64,000 bases of DNA from Xestospongia bergquistia (taxonomy: Eukaryota; Porifera; Demospongiae; Haplosclerida; Petrosiidae). The stretch covers positions 13,284,501 through 13,348,500 of the forward strand of contig OZ014411.1 in the NCBI GenBank assembly GCA_963965975.1. Reading direction: 5' to 3'. Made by a program: the position numbers and the translations under genes. Below, in pieces: positions 58,901 through 64,000 of this stretch (position 1 is its first letter; every line of letters begins with the position of its first letter). The notes under the pieces were generated by a model that searched no databases, was not told the origin of the DNA, and worked only from the letters and a program-made list of their open reading frames with translations.

Positions 58901-61900
58901 AACTTCTTCTTAAAGCCAATGCTAACCCTGACATTGCTGATTGTGTAAGTTGTGACATTTTAAATTGTTTATTCACTAAAAAAGAAAAAGAACGTTATAT
59001 AGAATATACAATGTCCTAAAACATTTTCTTAATAATTATCTATTGTTGGAAGGAAACATTGTGTGTTTTATTCGATCACTTTTGTGTCATTTATATTTAG
59101 CATTCATTTGTTATTTGTCCTCTTAATTATACATAGAATGGCCGAACCGCTTTGTACGTTGCATCTGAGAAAGGCAATAATAAATGTGTTCAGCTTCTTC
59201 TTAAAGCCAATGCTAACCCTGAGATTGTGTTCTATGTTCCATCATCTTTTACCAATTGTGGAAGGAGTGCCTATGTATAAGTTGGGATTTTACTGTGAAA
59301 TGTCTGAAATTGCGCTATTCATGAAAATGTTTCCCTTAGAATATTTCCATCATACAATATTTACTATCAACAGATAGTCTTGACTAGTTATTCTTGACCA
59401 GTGTCATATGATATATATGTCCATGAGCACATGGTTTGCATTATAGGAGAGAATATTTTGCACTAATGATGTAGTTTATTAAACATTTGACAGTGAGATA
59501 CCCAATACTTAAGGTTTAATCTTTATATCTATGTTTTACTTTGACTCATATCATATCTCTTTATATTATTATGTCATGTAGTATGGTCGCACAGCACTTC
59601 ATGCAGCATATTGGACTAAAAATGATGTCATTACAAAGATGTTAGTTAATGCTAATGCCAACAATTTAGAAGCTGTAAAAACTGTAAGTCATAATGTTAT
59701 TAGTTTATATGCATATTTATATATGCAGTGTGTCTTTTTAAGTTGCTTTCTATTTGTAATGCTTATTATGATTAATTTATATTTTATGTAATTATAGCAT
59801 TTGCAACATACAGATATGTATAAATAAACATATATATGTATATATATTCATGTGAATCATATAAGTACAGTAATTATTAGTTAATGTTGTTTGGGTAATA
59901 GAAGAACAATTTGCTGGAATAATATTCAATAGTGTAACAATGTATTTGCGCATTTTGAAGTACATACATACACTAAGTATAAGTGTTCTATACAAATGTA
60001 TATACATTTTACAATTCAGAAGAGTATTATGTTTTAGTGTGAACAGTAAGAAATTTTATCGCTTCTATTTAGGACACTTTACTTTTGGAATCTTCAAGAG
60101 AAGGACAATTGGAAGGGGTTAAGGATGCTCTGTCAAGTGGAGCTATTGTTAACATTGGAAACAATGTATGCTGACTTGTCATTGATAATGTTAAGTATAT
60201 GTACACAACAATGAGGGTTATATTGTAGATACAGGTACTGTGTAAAACAAACCCAATGGCTAACAGACCCAACTGGTAGTTTATTTCCCTATGAAATTTT
60301 AATGAGAGTATATGCCTCATAACAGTCATGAGTACTTCATAACAGATTATGAATATTTATCAAGAAAGTGGTTATGACTTCATATAATGATACAAAATAT
60401 TGACCACATCAGTGTTTTTCCTAATAAATTGTCTAATTTTAGTTTACGCTAAAGAAATTTTTTCTCATGACTGGAAATGAAACTAACTCCATTTTATTCA
60501 AACACATTTATATAATTATACTAATCTGTATTTGTTGTGTGTGTTATTTGTCCTTTTACACATACCCCATAGTGGTCCATGAGTACTTGATAACAGATTA
60601 ATGGATATTTGTCAGACAATAGTTATCACTTCATGTAATAGCAATTGAATATTGACCACATCAGTGTTTTGCATAATGAATTGTTAATAAGAGGTTTAAT
60701 GTTGATTTAACCTCATGCTGAAGAAGTTTTTGCTCATGACTTCGAATGAGATTTGAAACATTTTTTCAAGTATTGTTATGTCATTCATAATAACCTACAT
60801 TTGTTATGTATATTTTACATATACATAGGATGATCAAACTGCTTTGTACATTGCATCTAAGAAAGGCAATAATGAATGTGTTCAACTTCTTCTTAAAGCC
60901 AATGCTAACCCTGACATTGCTGATTGTGTAAGTTGTGACATACATTTTATGGTTTATTCAATAAAAAAGAAAAAGAACGGTATATAGCATATACAATGTT
61001 CTAAAACTTTTTCTTAATAATTATCTATTGTTGGAAGGAAACATTCTGTGTTTTATTTAATCACTTTTGTGTCATTTATATTTAGCATTTATTTGTTATT
61101 TGTCCTTTTACATATACATAGAATGGTCAAACTGCTTTGTATATTGCATCTAAGAAAGGCAATCATGAATGTGTTCAACTTCTTCTTAAAGCCAATGCTA
61201 AGCCTGACATTGCTGATTGTGTAAGTTGTGACATACATTTTATGGTTTATTCAATAAAAAAGAAAAAGAACGGTATATAGCATATACAATGTTCTAAAAC
61301 TTTTTCTTAATAATTATCTATTGTTGGAAGGAAACATTCTGTGTTTTATTTAATCACTTTTGTGTCATTTATATTTAGCATTCATTTGTTATTTGTCCTC
61401 TTACATATACATAGAATGGCCGAACCGCTTTGTACATTGCATCTGAGAAAGGCAATAATGAATGTGTTCAGTTTCTTCTTAAAGCCAATGCTAAGCCTGA
61501 CATTGCTGATTGTGTAAGTTGTGACATACATTTTATGGTTTATTCAATAAAAAAGAAAAAGAACGGTATATAGCATATACAATGTTCTAAAACTTTTTCT
61601 TAATAATTATCTATTGTTGGAAGGAAACATTCTTTTTTTTATTTAATCACTTTTGTGTCATTTATATTTAGCATTTATTTGTTATTTGTCCTTTTACATA
61701 TACATAGAATGGCCGAACCGCTTTGTACATTGCATCTGAGAAAGGCAATAATGAATGTGTTGAGTTTCTTCATATTAATGAGCCAAAAGATGATATCCAT
61801 AATAGTGTTAATTCCTACTACCTATGCATATAATCTTGGTAGTGGAATATGATTGGTCAACCGAAATATACTCAATTGTGACCTTCCTTCCCTTTTGCAT

Positions 61901-64000
61901 ATCAGTAAAGAGGAGGGTGTAGCTTAATAGAGTAGTCTTATCATTACTAGACTAGTTGTTTTATCCTGTCATTGGGGGCCTATTACATGCAAAATGATTG
62001 ATAAAACAAATAAAGATGTATGGAAACTATTGGAGTAGTTTTGCATCTCCATATAATACATGACAATTAGTAGCCATTATGCCATAAATATTCCACCAAT
62101 CTGTTAATTAGTACAAATTGCTTATTGTTTGCTTGCCACATAATAACTATCTTGCTAAAATGTACAAAATACTATAACTGTAAATAAGGTAAACTTTGAA
62201 ATGGAAGTATAACTAAAGTAATTCTAACAATCAATCACACATTCTAATTTATAATAAATGAAATGTCAATTATTACAATTTAGGATGGTAATACGCCTCT
62301 TCACGCTGCTTGCCGAGGTTGCTATGGTGATGTTGTGAAGCCTCTTTTATCTTCAGGAAAGGTCAACCCAATGGCTAAGAACAAACATGATCAAACAGCC
62401 ATGGAACTTGCTTATCGTGACAATGTCAATCGCTTCAGCATTTTAAAAATGTTTGAGCCATTTGAGCAATGTCGAAAAGATTTTCCTGTGGAATCCTACA
62501 GCAAAGTTTTTTTCTGTGGTAATATTGGTGCAGGTAAAAGTTCACTTGCAGCAGTCATTATGGAACGAGCTAAGAAACCACCTAATTACATGTTCCATAC
62601 ATCTGATCCCATTCCAGTAGAACTACTTACTACTGGAATTAATGCACACACCATTTCAAGTCATGAAGTGGGAAATATTGTCCTTTATGATCTTGCAGGT
62701 CATAAGGAGTATTACAGCAGTCATGCAGCAATTCTAGAAAATCTCATGCTAAGCACACCTGCTGTTTTTGCTATACTTTCAAAGATGACCGAGAAACTCG
62801 ACATCATTGAAAGGGATTTATACTACTGGTTTAATTTTATAAAGAATGCCAGTCTTCAATTATCAAGCTCAAGACCATCTCAAATACTTGTCATTGGAAG
62901 TCGACTCGATGAAGTGACTAATGGTTATGAGAAAATTTCTAAATTAGTTGCTGAAGTTGCTGAAAAAGCTAATCATTCACAAGAATATGTTGGATTCCTA
63001 CCTATGGAATGTCATCGTCCTGGAGGAAAAAATGTCAACAAGTTTGTTGCTATGCTCTCTTATAGCTGCAATGCTGTACTTGATCGATCTGATAAAATTA
63101 GTTTCTACTGCCATGTTCATTTCTCCTTTTTGCAATTGCTTCAAAATAAAGAGAATATTATAGCCATTAGCCTGATGGAGCTATGTGGTGTTTTGCAAAA
63201 GCGTGATGACCCTTCACTTCCTTCTGAAAAGTCAATTTTATTGGAGTTCCTAACCACTTTAAATGACAAGGGTCTCATCTTATTCCTTAAAAATGAGGAT
63301 GATGCTGAAAGTTGGGTAGTTATTGACAGAGCTGCTCTTCTGACTGAAGTCAATGGTGTTCTTTTTGCTCCTAAGGAAATCAAACATGCCCATCAAAATA
63401 TTGCTAGTAATACTGGCATTGTGCCTAAGTCTATTTTAATAGAAAAATTTCCAAAGCACAATACTGATATGTTAATTGGGTTCCTTAGAAGTCTTCAGTT
63501 CTGTCATCTTTTAGAATCTAATGCACTGCAAAAGTTCGAAACCAATATATCAGCTTCAATTCCTCTGCCATCAGAGGAGCTATTATTTTTTCCATCCCTC
63601 ATTGAAGCTGAGTCCCCTGAAAATATTAAAATAGAAAATGGGTTGGGATGGTGCCTCTGGTGTCCTGATCATAACCAATTCCTCTCAACACGATTTCTTC
63701 ATCTTCTCCTTTTTAACCTGTCCTACAATTTTTGTTTTCCACGCTATATTACAGGTAGAAAAATTGGTCATTATCCAAAAATCGAAATGTTAGCTCGATG
63801 TTGTGATGTCTGGATGAATGGCATTTACTGGGAGAATTACGATGATAAAGTTAAAGTTATTGTTAAAGTAACAGAGCACTTCCGTCGTGTTACAGTACTT
63901 ACATCATTAAATGACATTGAAAAAAGCCACAAAGTTTTCAATGATGTTGTTCAAGCTATATTAAGGTTGAAGAGTCAGATGCACTCATTTGAATGTGAGG
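40153..64000 (+). CDS. Ankyrin-repeat ROC–COR (ROCO-type) GTPase gene, 3' end outside window
   Basis: Exon model, all introns phase 0: 40153–40170, 41069–41161, 42359–42457, 49061–49159, 50150–50248, 52273–52371, 53362–53460, 58846–58944, (59137, broken), 59582–59683, 60073–60165, 60829–60927, 61122–61220, 61415–61513, (61708, broken), 62284–>64000. The short first exon gives MDKLDL. Exons 2 and 60073 look like capping repeats; most others are one 33-residue ankyrin repeat each. The last exon holds a partial ankyrin repeat, a ROC GTPase and the start of a COR-like region. ROCO proteins are GTPases that dimerise through COR; ankyrin–ROC–COR resembles DAPK1 without its kinase. The product is probably a cytosolic scaffold/GTPase. 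The start rests on the ATG at 40153 in a short spliced exon. No stop occurs in the last exon before the window ends. Confidence 0.85.
40171..41068 (+). other. Intron 1 with (CTAT)n
   Basis: A ctatctat microsatellite is at about 40895–40933. Nothing else is recognised. Confidence 0.5.
41069..41161 (+). CDS. Exon 2, N-terminal ankyrin capping repeat
   Basis: 31 codons: LIESAKKGYLLGVKDAIVRG, then AYVNTRDE. This is the helix–helix half of an ankyrin repeat with the DE that leads into RGWSALHYA of the next exon. It is bounded by ttaccatag and gtaaat. A relative is the exon at 60073. Confidence 0.75.
42359..42457 (+). CDS. Ankyrin exon type E, copy 0
   Basis: 33 codons: RGWSALHYASEKGYADIVDV, then LVNQNADINTVTT. 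A classic ankyrin repeat (G-x-x-ALHYA ... G ... IVDVLV ... GAD-IN pattern). Acceptor tttaatag, donor gtaatt. Copies at 50150 and 53362 differ only at the last codon or so (TK for TT). Confidence 0.9.
42780..48115 (+). repeat. 142-bp intronic satellite, array 1 (~38 units)
   Basis: The head-to-tail unit starts around ttttcttactctattg and includes cttccacatctattgtgctg, ttacttgtcatctgaattat, AATATAATAG, three variable bases, then GTAAGTG and ttatataatgtagtataaat. Counting the GTAAGT-type positions gives 38 units from 42846 to 48106, mean spacing about 142 bp. A three-unit higher-order repeat of about 427 bp is visible (45960–46390 versus 46390–46820). It lies in the intron between the ankyrin exons at 42359 and 49061. 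Confidence 0.95.
49061..49159 (+). CDS. Ankyrin exon type D, copy 1
   Basis: 33 codons: DGSTPVILAAMNGHKDVVLI, then LTHKKANLDIVNK. Acceptor atatatttag, donor GTAAGTGTT. A full ankyrin repeat, phase 0 on both sides. Confidence 0.9.
50150..50248 (+). CDS. Ankyrin exon type E, copy 1
   Basis: The same repeat as 42359–42457, ending NTVTK. Acceptor ctttaatag, donor gtaatt. Part of tandem unit 1. Confidence 0.9.
50740..51325 (+). repeat. 142-bp satellite, array 2 (~4 units)
   Basis: Acceptor–donor pairs at about 50837, 50983, 51107 and 51176, ending in aataggttaactg. It occupies the same intron position (after a type-E exon) as array 1. Confidence 0.9.
52273..52371 (+). CDS. Ankyrin exon type D, copy 2
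   Basis: As copy 1 but VMLAAMNG in place of VILAAMNG. Same splice sites. Part of tandem unit 2. Confidence 0.9.
53362..53460 (+). CDS. Ankyrin exon type E, copy 2
   Basis: Identical in sequence to the exon at 50150–50248, with the same flanking intron DNA. This is either a very recent duplication or an assembly duplicate. Confidence 0.9.
53950..54540 (+). repeat. 142-bp satellite, array 3 (~4 units)
   Basis: A base-for-base counterpart of array 2, at an offset of 3212. Confidence 0.9.
55406..58790 (+). repeat. 142-bp satellite, array 4 (24 units)
   Basis: 24 AG–NNN–GT positions from 55525 to 58777. Higher-order structure: the run 56097–56512 recurs at 57793–58205 (offset about 1696), including an unusual shortened unit (gaatgcaatacaatag). 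It begins at the truncation point of tandem unit 3. Confidence 0.95.
58846..58944 (+). CDS. Ankyrin exon type F
   Basis: 33 codons: DGQTALYIASEKGNNECIEL, then LLKANANPDIADC. Acceptor catatacacag, donor GTAAGT. Founder type of the 3' series (60829, 61122, 61415). Confidence 0.9.
59137..59280 (+). pseudogene. Broken ankyrin exon
   Basis: Good acceptor (ttaattatacatag) and NGRTALYVASEKGNNKCVQL, then LLKANANPEI. The expected ending (GCTGATTGT then GTAAGT) is replaced by unrelated sequence, and the frame stops at 59278–59280. It is 291 bp after the type-F exon. It is probably skipped; inclusion would truncate the protein before the GTPase. Confidence 0.7.
59582..59683 (+). CDS. Ankyrin exon (34 codons)
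   Basis: YGRTALHAAYWTKNDVITKM, then LVNANANNLEAVKT. Acceptor atgtcatgtag, donor GTAAGT. One codon longer than its neighbours but in phase 0. Confidence 0.85.
60073..60165 (+). CDS. Second capping-type repeat exon
   Basis: 31 codons: LLLESSREGQLEGVKDALSS, then GAIVNIGNN. It has the same length and layout as exon 2 (41069), as if a second ankyrin block starts here, suggesting an internal duplication of the gene's 5' part. Acceptor ttctatttag, donor gtatgc. Confidence 0.75.
60829..60927 (+). CDS. Ankyrin exon, 293-bp module 1
   Basis: DDQTALYIASKKGNNECVQL, then LLKANANPDIADC. Acceptor atatacatag, donor GTAAGT. Confidence 0.9.
61122..61220 (+). CDS. Ankyrin exon, 293-bp module 2
   Basis: NGQTALYIASKKGNHECVQL, then LLKANAKPDIADC. 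Phase 0, GTAAGT donor. Confidence 0.9.
61415..61513 (+). CDS. Ankyrin exon, 293-bp module 3
   Basis: NGRTALYIASEKGNNECVQF, then LLKANAKPDIADC. Phase 0, GTAAGT donor. Splicing to 62284 keeps the frame. Confidence 0.9.
61708..61833 (+). pseudogene. Broken ankyrin exon, truncated module 4
   Basis: NGRTALYIASEKGNNECVEF is followed at about 61768 by foreign sequence (HINEPKDD) and a stop at 61831–61833; no donor. 61850–62283 is AT-rich intron with nothing recognised. Confidence 0.7.
62284..64000 (+). CDS. Last visible exon: ankyrin end, ROC GTPase and COR-like region
   Basis: Open for 572 codons from an acceptor (attacaatttag) to the window end. Residues 1–35 are ankyrin (DGNTPLHAACRGCYGDVVKP). 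At about residue 78 comes P-loop GNIGAGKSS (62518 on); near 135 G3, YDLAGHKEYY; near 204 G4-like, IGSRLDEV, where ROC proteins have T/S-H-x-D. The G2 region (TTGINAHTI) retains a Thr. After residue 250 the sequence is Leu-rich with a COR-like layout (LLEFLTTLNDKGLILFL, a helical LMELCGV stretch, WCLWCPDHNQFLSTRFLHLL, YWENYDDKVKVIV). No Death or kinase domain is seen before the edge. It is uninterrupted by introns, unlike the exons 5' of it. Confidence 0.9.

Larger units (their letters stand above)
60829..61762 (+). repeat. 293-bp exon+intron tandem repeat
   Basis: Exon starts 60829, 61122, 61415 and 61708 are exactly 293 bp apart. The introns between them (agttgtgacatacattttat ... aagaacggtatatagc) are nearly identical. 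The fourth module is cut about 57 nt into its exon. Confidence 0.95.

Overview
This looks like AT-rich animal nuclear DNA. Genes are split by GT-AG introns, and there are metazoan-style domains (ankyrin–ROC–COR, C2H2 zinc finger, Ig-like fold), a spliceosomal GTPase relative, a Ty3/gypsy LTR element and a DIRS-like element. The very small introns (one of 47 nt) and the ankyrin–ROCO architecture would fit a sponge (demosponge). That placement is an inference from gene style, not proof.

Layout. 1–800: decayed coiled-coil exons. 1190–5065 and 14755–18440: two copies of a ~3.5-kb duplicon with E2F-type sites, a GC-rich foldback, a candidate weakly coding spliced transcript on +, and broken zinc-finger and Ig-like exons on −. 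5209–9620: a defective gypsy retrotransposon on − with two LTRs, a tRNA-Trp-type primer site and a 5-bp target duplication; it sits at the acceptor of a host exon. 9640–14150 and 21530–27000: minisatellites, a ~1.8-kb duplicon present twice and a 220-bp near-identical inverted repeat. 20390–21525: an intronless glutamyl-endopeptidase-like (S1B) protease gene on − with two lesions. 29270–36200: fragments, including a truncated DIRS-type retroelement (RT, RNase H, tyrosine recombinase) between two copies of a flank, and coiled-coil pseudo-exons. 38261–39526: on −, a degenerate unprocessed copy of the U5 snRNP GTPase EFTUD2/Snu114.

The main gene fills 40153 to beyond 64000 on +. It encodes ankyrin repeats, almost one per phase-0 exon of 99 nt, followed by a long 3' exon carrying a ROC GTPase and COR-like region that runs off the window. 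Its 5' half grew by tandem duplication of a ~3.21-kb two-exon cassette, its 3' half by exact 293-bp exon+intron modules. Two repeat exons (59137 and 61708) have lost their donors.

The strongest unusual signal is a ~142-bp satellite in the introns of this gene: about 38 units at 42.8–48.1 kb, 4 each at 50.8–51.3 and 54.0–54.5 kb, and 24 at 55.4–58.8 kb. Nearly every unit carries AATAG, then exactly three variable bases, then GTAAGT in the gene's sense direction. That is an acceptor–donor pair enclosing a potential 3-nt exon. Because the host introns are phase 0, using such an exon would be frame-neutral. This could be a splicing ratchet, a nested decoy array or a microexon reservoir; RNA data are needed to tell.
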